A stretch of 64,000 nucleotides of DNA from Oscarella lobularis (Eukaryota; Porifera; Homoscleromorpha; Homosclerophorida; Oscarellidae). The notes below the pieces were generated by a model, which saw only the letters and a list, made by a program, of their open reading frames with translations, searched no databases and was not told where the DNA came from. The position numbers were made by a program, and so were the translations under genes. The stretch spans positions 2,480,001-2,544,000 of the forward strand of contig NC_089186.1 in NCBI RefSeq assembly GCF_947507565.1, given 5' to 3'. Positions 11,912-22,853 of this stretch are shown piece by piece; position 1 is the stretch's first letter, and each line of letters starts with the position of its first letter.

Positions 11912-13850
11912 CTATTTCGTCGCTCTGTAGTGTTTGAGTGAAAGAAAGAACCAGAGACTCGCTGAAAATGCGAACCACCAGCGATAGACAACAATATACC
12001 AGTGAGAAAGACCTAAATACACTATTATTCAGACACTTTCCTATAGAAATTTCTAGACTATACGCACCTAGAATGCCAGTGAAAGGAAAGAGACTAAAAT
12101 CAGCTAGGAAAAATCCAAAGGTGCGACAGAATTCAAGGTAAGGAGCGTAGGATCTATAGTAGGGAGCCAGTTATATATGTCACGTGTAAGAAAAAGTTTT
12201 TTCTTCCCAATACTTTTTGTCAAGAAGTGCTCCATAGCAGTAGAAGCTTGTCATGACTAGTATAACGCCTAAGGTGACAGTCGAATATAGAAGAACCTAA
12301 AATCTACGTTTACACGTCAGAAAAAAATTCCCTCTCTACGTCTCTCTGCCTTTTGTTTGTATCCGAGAAAGGTGAAGAGAAGTACAGAGAGTAGAAAATG
12401 TATGAGAACGTAGTAGGTAGCCCAGTAGGGTAGAGAAGAATTATACTGTTTTGCGTTTGCGTAATTCACGTCCGGAATGTCGTTGATGTCTCCCAAACGC
12501 GGTTTCCCCGGAGCCCAACCAGGCCCGTTAAACAATACCCCCAGCTAATAAAATTAAAATGATCCATATTAATTAATTTCGGAAGTGAATCTAAGTTTAC
12601 TATTTGCCTTATTTTTGAGCCCTTTGATTGTCCATACCCGCCCCATCATGTGCTTATAGTGATGTATCTAAGATAAGGATGACTCCTCTACTGTATATGC
12701 TGAAATTCACTAACTTGGCCCCACACTGGATCCCACGTATTTAAAGAGTGAGTTAGCCCGTAAACAACCGGCTCTTCCTCAGCTTGAAATGTGCCTAGTA
12801 TGAGACTAATGTAGCAGAACGAATTGTATAATTTTTTTCTACCAAAAAGACGATCCCAAATGATGAGTGTACCGCCGTAATTTTTGTCAATGCAATAACG
12901 ATTTCGACCGTGGTGAACGCGATGATGACTGGGCGTATTGAGTATGTATTCTAATGGGCCTAGCGACTTAATCAACTATGAATAATACACATAATTAATT
13001 AATTATTGAAACTTTTAAAAACTAAGCGCACTTGCGTGTGAATCCAAAACTGATATAACAAATTGAATTGCTTGTGAACGAAAAATACCGAAGGGGGAAT
13101 AGCAATAGCCATAGGTACGTAAAAGATCTAGGAGTAGATAGAATTGCCAATGGCAACCAGACGCGCGCGCTAGGCTCACCCAACCCACGTAAGTCTGCAC
13201 AGCCCCTTGTCTAAGTGCCGTCGACAAATTATAGTCCTCCGAACTATGGTGAGTTTGATGGGTTGCCCAAAATGCATTCACTTCTGAAAATTAATTTTTA
13301 TAGATAATGTGGTGGCTCTGCTTTTTGCACGTGACCACCGTGAATGGCTCTGTGAAAGAAATAGAAGCAAAAGTCCATGGCGAAAAAGCAGAGCCACCAC
13401 GTGTACGCCGAATTCCAAGGCAAATCGAAATAATTGTAGCGTTCGTAGAACCACACGTAGGCGCTAAGTTCCAGCGTCATGACAACCATTCTATAGTACG
13501 CGTGCGCAGTGGAACACGGGACTTTCGAATTTCTGTGTACGGGTGTTCGTACTTGGTCATTTGGCTCGTCATTCCCGCCGCTATCGAATTGATTCCGTCG
13601 TTGATTCGTATTCGAGGCGCTAGGCCGGTGATCGTCGATAGAATCGCCTCGATAGCGATTGCGCCGAGAAAGTAGGGAGTTGCCTGAAGAGAGAAGATAC
13701 GTTCGATTGCCTTTATCTTACGAACGTACCGTCTACCTCTTCCACGTAGTCCGGAACGTCTTGGTGTCTTGCGAATTGACTTTCTGACGGCGGAACGAGG
13801 TAAAAGAGCTGTCGTACGCCTTTGAATGCGTACGTTGTGTTCGCTCCCAT
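11912..13850 (-). CDS. AGMO: Alkylglycerol monooxygenase, copy 2
   Basis: The start at 13850 gives MGANTTYAFKGVRQLFY, then [11 protein letters not shown] and PDYV, as in human AGMO (LFYTMKPSE...VPDYV). Exons of 60-200 bp follow, carrying [47 protein letters not shown] and [20 protein letters not shown]. The chain continues with [33 protein letters not shown] and [15 protein letters not shown], and the C-terminal helix ends with stop TAG at 11912. All eight histidines of the fatty-acid-hydroxylase superfamily (HX3H, HX2HH, HX2HH) are present, so it should be catalytically competent. It is nearly identical to copy 1 from 13445 downward. It lies about 100 bp downstream of copy 3 on the same strand. 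Confidence 0.88.
13311..13398. repeat. Intron-exon inverted repeat in AGMO copy 2
   Basis: The same 16-bp arms as in copy 1 (13311-13326 and 13383-13398), with a 56-base loop that contains the 5' splice site on the minus-strand transcript. Confidence 0.85.
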
Positions 13851-13950
13851 TTTTTCTTAATCCGGGAGCTCCGACACGATACATTTCGACGATCACGTGG
13901 TATTGATTATTTCCTCAGTTTCTAAGTAGAGCACTCAAAGTGATAAAAAA

Positions 13951-15889
13951 TTACAGACACTCACAACAAAGTAGTGCAATTTCTACAGCTCTGTAGTGTT
14001 TGAACGACAGAACAAACCAGAGACTTGCCGAAAATGCGAACCACCAGCGATAGATAAGGGCGAACCAGTGAGAAAGCCCTAAACACGATATTCAGATACT
14101 TTCCTGTAGAAATTTCTAGACTATACGCACCTAGAATGCCAGTGAAAGGAAAGAGACTAAAATCAGCTAGGAAAAATCCAAAGGTGCGACAGAATTCAAG
14201 GTAAGGAGCACAGGATCTATTATATAATGTCATGTGTACATAATAAAAAGTTTTCCCCTCATACTTTTTGTCGAAAAGTGCTCCATAGCAGTAGAGACTT
14301 GCCATGACTAGTATAACGCCTAAGGTGACGGTCGAATACGGAAGAACCTAAAATCTACGTTCATACGTCAGAAAAAAAGTCCCTCACTACGTCTCTCTGC
14401 CTTTTGTTTGTATCCGAGAAAGGTGAAGAGAAGTACAGAGAGTAGAAAATGTATGAGAACGTAGTAGGTAGCCCAGTAGGGTAGAGACGAATTGTACTGT
14501 TTTGCGGTTGCGTAATTGACGTCAGGAATGTCGTTGATGTCTCCCAAACGCGGTTTACCCGGAGCCCAACCAGGCCCCTTAAACAAAACCCCCAGCTAAT
14601 AAATGGAATTCTATTATTTCTGAAAGTTAATCTAGGTTTACTATTGCCTTATTTTTGAGCCCTTTGATTGCCCATACACGCTCCAATATGTGTTTATAGT
14701 GATGTATCTACAGTAAGAGCGACGTCACGCTATATACGTATTTATTATAAAATTCACTGACTTGAGCCCACACTGGATCCCACGTATTTACAGGGTGAGT
14801 CAGTCCGTAAACGACCGGCTCATTCTCAGCTTGAAACGTGCCTAGTATGAGAGTAATGTAGCAGAATGAATTGCATGATTTTTCTACCAAAAAGACGATC
14901 CCAGATAATGAGTGTTCCGCCGTAATTTTTGTCAATGCAATAGCGATTTCGACCGTGGTGAACGCGATGATGACTGGGCGTATTGAGTATGTATTCTAAC
15001 GGGCCTATCGACTTAATCAACTATGAATAATAATAAAATAATTAATTATTGAAAATTCTAAAAATTAAGCGCACTTGCGTGTGAATCCAAAACTGATATA
15101 ACAAATTAAATTGCGTGTGAACGAAGAAGACCGAAGGGGGAATGGCAATAGCCATAGGCACGTAAAAGATCTGAGAGTAGAGTCATGGAATTGCCCTTAG
15201 GAAAACTATAGTGGCTCACCCAAGATATGTAACTCTGTATGGCCCCTTGTCTAAGTGCTGTAGAAAAATTATAATCCTCTGAACTATGATGAGGTTGATG
15301 GGCCGCCCAAAATGCATTCACTTCTGAAAATTTAATTTTTGAAAATTAAAAATTTGGTGGCTCTGCTTTTTTGTGTTTCTTTGACCGTGGCCAGCTCTGT
15401 GGAAGAGATAGTAGCCGAGGTCCATGCCGAAAAAGCAGAGCCACCACGTGTACGCTGAATTCCAAGGCAAATTGAAGTAATTGTAGCGTTCATAGACCCA
15501 CACGTAGGCGCTGAGTTCGAGCGCCATGACGACCATTCTGCACGCATGCGCAGTAGACTCTTAATCGAATTTCTACTGTTTGTTTCTAACTTGGTCATTT
15601 GGCTTGTCAATCCCGCTGCTACTGAATTAATTCCATCGTTGATTCGCATTCGAGGCGCTAGGCCGGTGATTGTCGACAGAATCGCTTCGAGAATAATTGC
15701 GCCGAAGAAGTAGGGAAGGGCCTGGAGAATGAAAAGACTTTCGATCGCGTATATTTTACGAATGTACTGTCCTACCTCCTCTACGTAGTCTGGAACGTCT
15801 TGGCGTCGTTCGAATTGACTTTCTGACGGTGGAACGAGGTAGAAGAGCTGTCGTAGGCCCTTCAACGCGTACGTTTTGTTCGCTCCCAT
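13951..15889 (-). CDS. AGMO: Alkylglycerol monooxygenase, copy 3
   Basis: ATG at 15889 opens [21 protein letters not shown] 54-base intron after PDYVEE (15717-15770) has no stop and is a multiple of three, so the continuous reading is misleading; removing it restores [16 protein letters not shown], which aligns with the first membrane helix of AGMO. A 53-base intron follows SQMTK. Then come [61 protein letters not shown] and [15 protein letters not shown]. The last exon reads [20 protein letters not shown] and continues to [12 protein letters not shown] before TAA at 13951, about 12 residues longer than its siblings. All metal-ligand histidines are kept. Confidence 0.88.
15356..15445. repeat. 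Intron-exon inverted repeat in AGMO copy 3
   Basis: Arms at 15356-15371 and 15430-15445 are exact 16-bp reverse complements; the HRAGHG codons and the donor GTCAAAG lie between them. Confidence 0.85.
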
Positions 15890-16026
15890 TTTTTCTTAAT
15901 CCGGGAGCTCTGACACGATAATAATCATTTCGACGATCGCGTGGTATTTATCCCACAACTTATTTTTAAGTAGCGCACTCCAAGTGATAAAAAAATACAG
16001 ACACTCACAACAAAGTAGTGCAATTT

Positions 16027-17939
16027 CTACTGCTTCGTAGCTCTGTAGTGTTTGAACGACAGAAAGAACCAGAGACTTGCTGAAAATGCGAACCACCAGC
16101 GATAGATAACGTCAAACCAGCGAGAAAGCCCTAAACATAATATTCAGATACTTTCCTATAGAAATTTCTAGACTATACGCACCTAGAATGCCAGTGAAAG
16201 GAAAGAGACTAAAATCAGCTAGGAAATATCCAAAGGTGCGACAGAATTCAAGGTAAGGAGCATGGGATCTATAGTAGGAAGCCAGGCATATGTCACGTGT
16301 ACATAATAAAAAGTTTTCTTCCTGTATACTTTTTGTCAAAAAGTGCTCCATAGCAATAGAGGCTTGCCATGGTTAGTATCACGCCTAAGGTGACGGTCGA
16401 GCACGGAAGAACCTAAAATCTACGTTCATCTACGTCAGAAAAAAGTCCCTCTCTACGTCTCCCTGCCTTTTGTTTGGATCCGAGAATATTGAAGAAAAGT
16501 AGAGAGAGTAGAAAATGCATGAGAACGTAGTAGGTAGCCCAGTTGGGTAGAGAGGAATTATACTGTTTTGCGTTTGCGTGATTCACGTCAGGAATGTCGT
16601 TGATGTCTCCCAAATGCGGTTTCCCCGGAGCCCAACCAGGCCCCTTATACAAAACCCCCAGCTAATAAACGACATTCTATTATTTTTGAAAGTTAATCTA
16701 GGTGTACTATTGCCTTATTTTTGAGCCCTTTGATTGCCCATACACGCTCCAATATGTGTTTAAAGTGATGTATCTACAGTAAGAGCGACGTCACGCGGTA
16801 TATTAATTATAAAATTCACTGACTTGGGCCCACACTGGATCCCACGTATTTATAGGGTGAGTTAGCCCATAAACAACGGGCTCATTCTCAGCTTGAAACG
16901 TGCCTAGTATAAGACTAATGTAGCAGAACGCATTGCATGATTTTTTTTCTACCAAAAAGACGATCCCAGATAATGAGTGTTCCGCCGTAATTTTTGTCAA
17001 TGCAATAGCGATTTCGACCGTGGTGAACGCGATGATGACTGGGCGTATTGAGTATGTATTCTAACGGGCCTATCGACTTAATCAACTATGAATAATAAAA
17101 TATTCAATTATTGAAAATTCTCTAAAAATTAATCGTACTTGCGTGTGAATCCAAAACTGATATAACAAATTAAATTGCGCGTGAACGAAGAAGACCGAAG
17201 GGGGAATGGCAATAGCCATAGGCACGTAAAAGATCTGAGAGTAGAGAGTCACGGAAATGGGGAGGAAACTATAGTAGCTCTCACCCAAGACACGTAACTC
17301 TGTATTGCCCCTTGTCTAAGTGCCGTAGACAAATTATAATCCTCTGAACTATGATGAGGTTGATGGGTCGCCCAAAATGCATTCACTTCTGAAAATTTAA
17401 TTTTTAAAAATTAAAATTTGGTGGCTCTGCTTTTTGTTTGACCATGGCCCGCTCTGTGGAAGAAATAGTAACCAAGGTCCATTCCGAAAAAGCAGAGCCA
17501 CCACGTGTACGCTGAATTCCAAGGCAAATCGAAATAATTGTAGCGTTCATAGACCCACACGTAGGCGCTGAGTTCGAGCGCCATGACGACCATTCTGCAC
17601 GCATGCGCAGTGCACTCTTAATCGAATTTCTACTGTTTATTTCTAACTTGGTCATTCCGCTTGTCATTCCCGCTGTTAGTGAACTAATTCCATCGTTGAT
17701 TCGCATTCGAGGCGCTAGGCCGGTGATTGTCGACAGAATCGCTTCGAGAAGAATTGCGCCGAGGAAGTAGGGAGCCGCCTGAAGAATGAAGGGACTTTCG
17801 ATTGCGTTTATCTTACGAACGTGCTGTCTACCTCCTTTACGTAGTCCGGAACGTCTTGGTGTCTTGCGAATTGACTTTCTGACGGCGGAACGAGGTAGAA
17901 GAGCTGTCGTAGGCCCTTCAACGCGTACGTTTGGTTCAT
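16027..17939 (-). CDS. AGMO: Alkylglycerol monooxygenase, copy 4 (most upstream)
   Basis: The start is at 17939 ([20 protein letters not shown]). A 53-base intron (17776-17828) separates DVPDYVKE from [15 protein letters not shown]. The chain continues with [27 protein letters not shown], a His-rich HQPHHSSED exon, the [10 protein letters not shown] exon, [15 protein letters not shown] and the end RATKQ-stop at 16027. The diagnostic histidine clusters are intact. Copies 3 and 4 share intron and spacer sequence, suggesting a more recent duplication between them. This is the outermost copy, so its upstream region (17940-18417) probably holds the ancestral promoter. The four-copy cluster is an expansion; mammals have one AGMO gene. 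Confidence 0.87.
17420..17502. repeat. Intron-exon inverted repeat in AGMO copy 4
   Basis: Arms at 17420-17435 and 17487-17502 repeat the 16-bp pairing seen in the other three copies, although the loop between them is slightly shorter (51 bases) and the intron around it has diverged. Confidence 0.85.
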
Positions 17940-17988
17940 TTTTCTGCTTCTCCCTATCCGGGAACCTGAGTGTGGAACCTTCGGAAGA

Positions 17989-18057
17989 ATGGCATCGAAA
18001 AGCGGGGCTTTACGAGGCGATAACCGCTTCGATGACGACGAAGATCAAAAGGACGAT
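17989..18057 (+). CDS. Possible first coding exon of an unidentified plus-strand gene
   Basis: ATG at 17989 starts MASKSGALRGDNRFDDDEDQ followed by KDD and a GTAAAG donor-like site. It lies only 50 bases from the AGMO copy 4 start on the opposite strand, like the other divergent pairs here. If not spliced it ends within a few codons (stop near 18070). Downstream sequence to the gap shows no recognisable exon, so the rest may lie in or beyond the N run. This is weakly supported. Confidence 0.25.
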
Positions 18058-18072
18058 GTAAAGAGAGCGTAG

Positions 18073-18417
18073 CGTAGGTCCAATTTGCTCAAAAACGGCG
18101 TTTTTCGACGAATAGGGAGTCGAATCGATCGAACAAAGAACAACAGAAATAAAAAAGGTACTAGATAGTCTTTAGACGAAATATCGCGTCGCGATCGCAA
18201 TCCATGACCAAATAAGGAGATTAGCATCGGCGCGATTTTTTTTTCTAAAAGGAGGAAGCGCGCGCTCGATCAACGGCTCATCTTAGACAATCGTACTATT
18301 GCGATTCGTGCAATAAACAATACTCAAACTACACCGAATTCGACAATCACGTCAATTCGTACGACCACGCCCACAGACAAGTTAGAATAGCAAGCACGTG
18401 ACTCCCTCAAATATAAC
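18073..18417. other. Unannotated stretch before the assembly gap
   Basis: No conserved coding block, repeat array or RNA-like structure is apparent. A minus-strand open stretch (18045-18227) contains a hydrophobic run but has no family resemblance I can name. Confidence 0.3.
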
Positions 18418-18617
18418 NNNNNNNNNNNNNNNNNNNNNNNNNNNNNNNNNNNNNNNNNNNNNNNNNNNNNNNNNNNNNNNNNNNNNNNNNNNNNNNNNNN
18501 NNNNNNNNNNNNNNNNNNNNNNNNNNNNNNNNNNNNNNNNNNNNNNNNNNNNNNNNNNNNNNNNNNNNNNNNNNNNNNNNNNNNNNNNNNNNNNNNNNNN
18601 NNNNNNNNNNNNNNNNN
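18418..18617. other. Assembly gap (200 N)
   Basis: Exactly 200 undetermined bases. The gap falls immediately upstream of the COR-domain exon of ROCO copy A, so the ankyrin and Roc parts of that copy, if they exist, are hidden in a gap of unknown true size. Confidence 0.99.
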
Positions 18618-20048
18618 AGATTGTGAATCTGGGTCCTCAAATTTGTCTTCGACCGCAATGGTTGTGTCACAATGTGGTCGGTCCACTCCTCGCTCCACGC
18701 TACTTCCCGTTCGGCATGGCGTCTGAGAAATCCGGCGAAGTGTCATTAAAAGACATCGAGTCGGCTTTGAGAGCATTTGAGGTCCACGACCTCAAGAAAA
18801 GGGGAACACCATCTCTCTACACGGTGACAGTTGAAGAAGCGATTCGGGTTCTTCTTTGTCTAGATCTGTGCATTGAAGTGGAAAACTCACTCGGAAAGTT
18901 CCAGATACCCGCTCTTCTTCAGAATTCAATTCCTAAAGGCTCCTGGGGCGAAGATGCGATGTTTGACGTGTATCGTGGTCAGCGATACGAATGCTCTCTT
19001 CCCGTTGATATCATCTCGCCGTCGTCATTCGTCGTCTTTCAATCTCGCTGCTCTCGCATGGCCAAACCAACGAGTCGCGAGGCGTGGAAAGACGGCGTCA
19101 AATTAATAAGAATTGTCGACGACAAAGTGGTGGAGAGTCGCATTGAATTAGGAATAAAGAAAGGACACTGTTGTATCGATGTCATCCTTCGTTGGTCAAG
19201 CAAAAGAGCCTGTGAGGAAGTGGCGAAGGAGTTCCTGGCCGAAATTAAAGACATTATAATGCGAGCGTGCGACGAGAGAAGCCCAGGAGTTATTCTGAAC
19301 TGGTTCTACTTGGACAGCAAGCATCTGAAACAGATCGACGAAGACCCAGCAATCTATTCTATGACTGACGTAGAAATGAAGATAAGCCAGCACGCCTTTG
19401 ACCACGTCTTGTTTTCGGTTCGTCCGGAGAAAGGCCATTATTCTTCCGTCCGAAATTTGTCTATACTGACTGAAGAGGAGGTATTTGGAAGGAATGCATT
19501 ATTGATTCTCTGTGTAGAATTCATGATTCTAGGTGTCAGCCTCTCGAAGGGGGAAGAGAATCTTATCTCCTCGTGCTGGTGAGACGAGGCAAGACAATCC
19601 CACAAAGGTAGAATCGTCAGGAGTATATATGTTGCTCTAGTTTTTATTCAATTGTTTGCTTCTCTTAGGAGGACGCAGTTCCACACGTTGCGGCGTTGCC
19701 TGGTATTGAACTGCAAGTCTAAATTGTCTTTTCTGAAACTCTTTTTATTCAGTTACATTTCCGGCGGATGAGGAATTCGTATCAGAGGATCTAATGAAAA
19801 CGTGTGCAGCCTTCAAAGGATCCAAATGGGAAGATCTCGGCTGTCTTCTCGTCGGCCTTGAAAAAATTGAAAACATTCGCAAACCGTATGACGGCAACTT
19901 CGTGCACATGCTTAAGGTGCTCGAAGAGTGGAACGCGGCGGAACCACGAACCGTAGGCCAGCTCCTCGCCGCTTTTGAGACAGTTGGTGTGAACCGAGTT
20001 CATATTAAAGAGAAATACGAAGAGCTACGCAGAACTGTGCTCAAGTAA
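18618..20048 (+). CDS. ROCO family protein copy A: COR and death domains (5' part lost in gap)
   Basis: The exon after the gap reads IVNLGPQICLRPQWLCHNVV, then GPLLAPRYFPFG, the COR-domain start seen in the other copies. It continues through VEEAIRVLLCLDLCIEVENS, MFDVYRGQRYECSLPVDIIS, ISPSSFVVFQSRCSRMAKPT, CDERSPGVILNWFYLDSKHL and ILTEEEV. After an intron region (about 19480-19750, possibly with a small extra exon near 19670) comes FPADEEFVSEDLMKTCAAF and a death domain (GSKWEDLGCLLVGLEK ... TVGQLLAAFETVGV), with a stop near 20048. In ROCO proteins such as DAPK1 and MFHAS1, Roc-COR is a GTPase-dimerisation unit and the death domain binds other death domains. The reading frame is intact where visible. 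A family duplicate lies at 61.3-64 kb on the other strand. Confidence 0.75.
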
Positions 20049-20390
20049 GTACATATAATTTTTATAGTTATTTTGACGATTTTCCATTTTCATTCTTGAT
20101 TTTTACTTTTGCACATCCTTCTCGAAATACCACGTGACCCCGATAAATAAGCATCAACGAGGGAAATGTAAGGGTTTCTTCTTTTCGTACGATTCCGCCA
20201 TTCGTTTTACGCATGCTTAGGTCGTTTACTTGGTTCCTATAGTGTTCAGTTCGGAAACATTAGCGAATTAGCTCAAGACGCGGCGAATCGAGGTAAAGAA
20301 GTACGAGAAGGCTCATCGGTTGATAAATAGATCTAAAACGTATTCGAATTCTTTAGATGACCTTGCAATCAAAGCAGTAAAGAACGAGAA

Positions 20391-21139
20391 ATGTCGAACG
20401 GGGCCCCCATGGCGGAAACGATGGAACTCGAACCGTTTCCTCCAATTTCTACGTCGCCCGAGTCGACGCCCGCGTCGCAACGTCGCTCAAGCGGAAGATC
20501 GTTTCCTCAAATTCGCGTAACAGCGATCGACGACGAAGATAGCGAGCTATTTCGCGAATTACACGAGGTAAGATCGCTGAAGAGCCCCGCCCCCACACGC
20601 TGAGCTTCCTCATTACACAGGACAAGGACAAACCGTGGTGGAAAACAAACTTTTTCATACGCGAACCAATTCGTTTCGCAACGTGGGACGGTGAGAAAAC
20701 GCCTCGACGTCATAAATGCATATTTACGATCTGAATTCCAGGCGTTTTCACATCATGCATCCTAAACATATTTGGAGTCGTAATCTTCCTCAGATCCGGT
20801 TGGATGGTCGTAAGAAACCTCACACACAAATAATAAATAATTGAATTTATTAATTGAATTTTTTCTAAGGGCAATGCTGGCCTTGGTCTCTCCGCTCTCA
20901 TGATTTTTTTCACAGTGGGCGTGGCTCTTATAACAACGTTCTCTGTGAGTGGATTATGTTCTCGAGTTCAAGTGGGTCCAGGTGGCGTCTACTTCGTTCT
21001 TTCTCACGTCTTGGGAGGAAGACTCGGAGGCGTTCTGGGAACACTATACGTCTTCGGACAGGTAAAAGAAAAAATCAATAAAATATTTAATATACGTGTT
21101 CTCTTATAAGGCGATCTCTATTTCCTTATATGATTTTTG
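20391..21139 (+). pseudogene. SLC12A8: SLC12A8-like cation-chloride cotransporter, 5' exons only
   Basis: Exons 20391-20567, 20621-20690, 20742-20809, 20870-21061 and about 21110 read MSNGAPMAETMELEPFPPIS..., then [53 protein letters not shown] and VQVGPGGVYFVLSHVLGG, then YVFGQ. These match the N-terminus and first three helices of SLC12A8 (GTWDGVFTTC...FGVVLFLRTGW...GSGGVY...LYVFGQ). The next exon reads AISISLYDF and stops; the remaining nine or so helices are absent and ROCO-like debris follows. It is therefore a truncated gene, not a working transporter, unless its 3' exons lie elsewhere. A decayed second copy of its first exon sits at about 25494-25720. Confidence 0.75.
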
Positions 21140-21603
21140 AGCTCTCTGTACTCGATTTATCATTGGTTCATTTTCAAATTCAAACGAAGGTTAATTAATT
21201 AAACAATTCATTTGTACATTTTTAATTTTGTTTCTTTTAGCGGACGAATTGAAGGGTTGTAAAGCGGAACTTTGGAAGGCCAATCAAGATCCAGAATTCA
21301 AATATGAGACATTTTGTCGTTTTCTTCACCACAGCAACTGTTGTCATGGCGATCTGCGCAAACCAGATTTAGCTCATAAAGAGATAAATTCGCACTTCCG
21401 AAGACGAGTCGTGGTAAAGAAGTCCGAGAAGGCTCATCGATTGATGATGCTGAGGGATTGTGTTCAAAGTAATCAAGATTTGAGAGGGGATGACGTTTCT
21501 TCTGTATTCCTTTCCTTGACATTATTAGGGCGTGGCGCGCTGGGTCATTACTATACGGGCATCGAAATTATTAAGCGTTGCGCATGCGCACATCATATGT
21601 GTA
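21140..21603 (+). pseudogene. Decayed duplicate of ROCO 3' end and intergenic spacer
   Basis: A possible exon after TTTTAG at 21240 reads DELKGCKAELWKANQDPEFK but I cannot assign it. From 21411 the sequence AAGTCCGAGAAGGCTCATCG repeats, with small changes, what follows the ROCO ends at 20298 and 22575. The next 190 bases (AAAGTAATCAAGATTTGAGA, GGCGTGGC.CGCTGGGTCA, GCGCATGCGCACA) recur at 22690-22850. This marks 21411-21603 as a copied terminator/promoter block. Confidence 0.5.
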
Positions 21604-22530
21604 ATGAGTAGATTCTCTTCGGCGAAAAAAGCGAAGATAGACGTGGAACCGCTGCTTGTAAGGCAGTAATGGTCGATTAATAGAGTGCGATCGAACAGCA
21701 AGATTGTCGCTTTTAAGATGAGATTCGTTTTTTCGCGAAAAGAATCCGTAGAATTCCCCGAAACGATTTCGCTCTTCTAAAATTGTTATTGGCAAAGACT
21801 TGTTGTTTGCGCAGAGGCAGAGAGGGATCTCGGCTGTTCGTTCTACGATCGATCGATTGGCCAAGATAATCGAGAAGTGGGAAAATGAGGATGAATTACG
21901 CCGTTTTCTTTCTACAGAAAAAGGATTTCGATCTGATCAGGTATGAAATGGTCGCGTTTTTCATCCCAGCAGACCATTCTATTCTCCTTTTCGTTAGTAC
22001 TCCTATGACTTTTCACTAATTCACTATGTGGCGGGAAGAGAGTGTAATTCGGCGGAATTAGCCGATGAGTGGCTCAGCTATGCGCTTGGGCAAAACAATC
22101 AAGACATTGAAGAGGAATCAGGATTGGTATGAATACGTTTTGGATTGCCTGGAAGCTGGCAAAATCACGTACAGTTGGTCCAGGGGCGTCGCCACCGGCA
22201 CAGCAAGCCCGGCCCGAGCCGGGCCAATGTTTTCCAAAATAAAAAATATTTTTAGCTAGATAAACCGAGCCAAAATAATTTCTGTTAGAAATTCTTCATT
22301 CTCTAAGTAATTACGGTAAACATTGACGAAACCATTGCACAAGTGGGCGTGGTCGAAAAAATTTTCGCGCCCACAAAGGGGCGCAAACAAATCTCTTTCT
22401 ATAAGCCGGGCCAAACGAAAAATCAACGCGACGCCCCTGTGGTCAGCTGTTGAAGTGGTTTAGGGAGGTTGGTGTGGATCGTAGTAATATTGAAGAGAAG
22501 TATGAAGAGCTGTTTGGAGACTCGGAGTAA
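21604..22530 (+). pseudogene. ROCO copy B0: N-terminal exons joined to a death domain, split by a MITE
   Basis: ATG at 21604 (MSRFSSAKKAKIDVEPLL, then a donor) parallels the start of copy B at 22854. The next exon reads RQRGISAVRSTIDRLAKIIE ... RRFLSTEKGFRSDQ, and a third reads LIHYVAGRECNSAELADEWL. Instead of ankyrin and Roc exons, the locus then reaches the end of a death domain, RTVGQLLKWFREVGVDRSNI then EEKYEELFGDSE-stop at 22530. A 259-bp element (22181-22439) interrupts the codons for TVGQL, so the product would be truncated. An internal deletion plus the insertion make this a remnant. The N-terminal exons are shared with copy B, so this is a tandem duplicate. Confidence 0.6.
22181..22439. 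mobile_element. 259-bp MITE-like element with 12-bp TIRs and 5-bp TSD
   Basis: The element starts CAGGGGCGTCGC and ends with its exact reverse complement GCGACGCCCCTG. TGGTC occurs directly on both sides (22176-22180 and 22440-22444) as a target-site duplication. Internal GCCCGGC/GCCGGGC motifs and a hairpin GGGCGTGG...CGCGCCCAC add further inverted symmetry. It has no coding capacity. CAGGG-type termini recall hAT elements, but those usually make 8-bp duplications, so the superfamily is left open. Confidence 0.85.
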
Positions 22531-22853
22531 GTAGACAATATTTTTTGCAGCTTTTGAAGACAAATCGATGTAAAAGAGGTTCGAGAAGGCTCATCGGTTT
22601 ATAAGTATCTCTAAACTTTATTTTCATTGTCTAAAAGATGGGGTTAGATTAAATCATTATGCTGACTCGGAGGGATTATATAAGACAGGAATCCAAAGTA
22701 ATCAAGATTTGAGAGATCTTGACGGTCTTCCGTACCTTTGCTGGGCATTATAAAGGCGTGGCACGCTGGGTCACTATAAGGGGAGAAGAGGTTAAAGCTT
22801 AAAATAATTAAATCGAATTTGTTAAGCGGAGCGCATGCGCACACTTCTGTGAG

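Noticed and set aside
15717..15770. Continuous reading of AGMO copy 3 through [13 protein letters not shown] as coding
   Set aside because: The segment is a 54-base intron with GTAGGA donor and TTCTCCAG acceptor; removing it restores alignment with human AGMO, and sibling copy 4 has a stop in the same intron.
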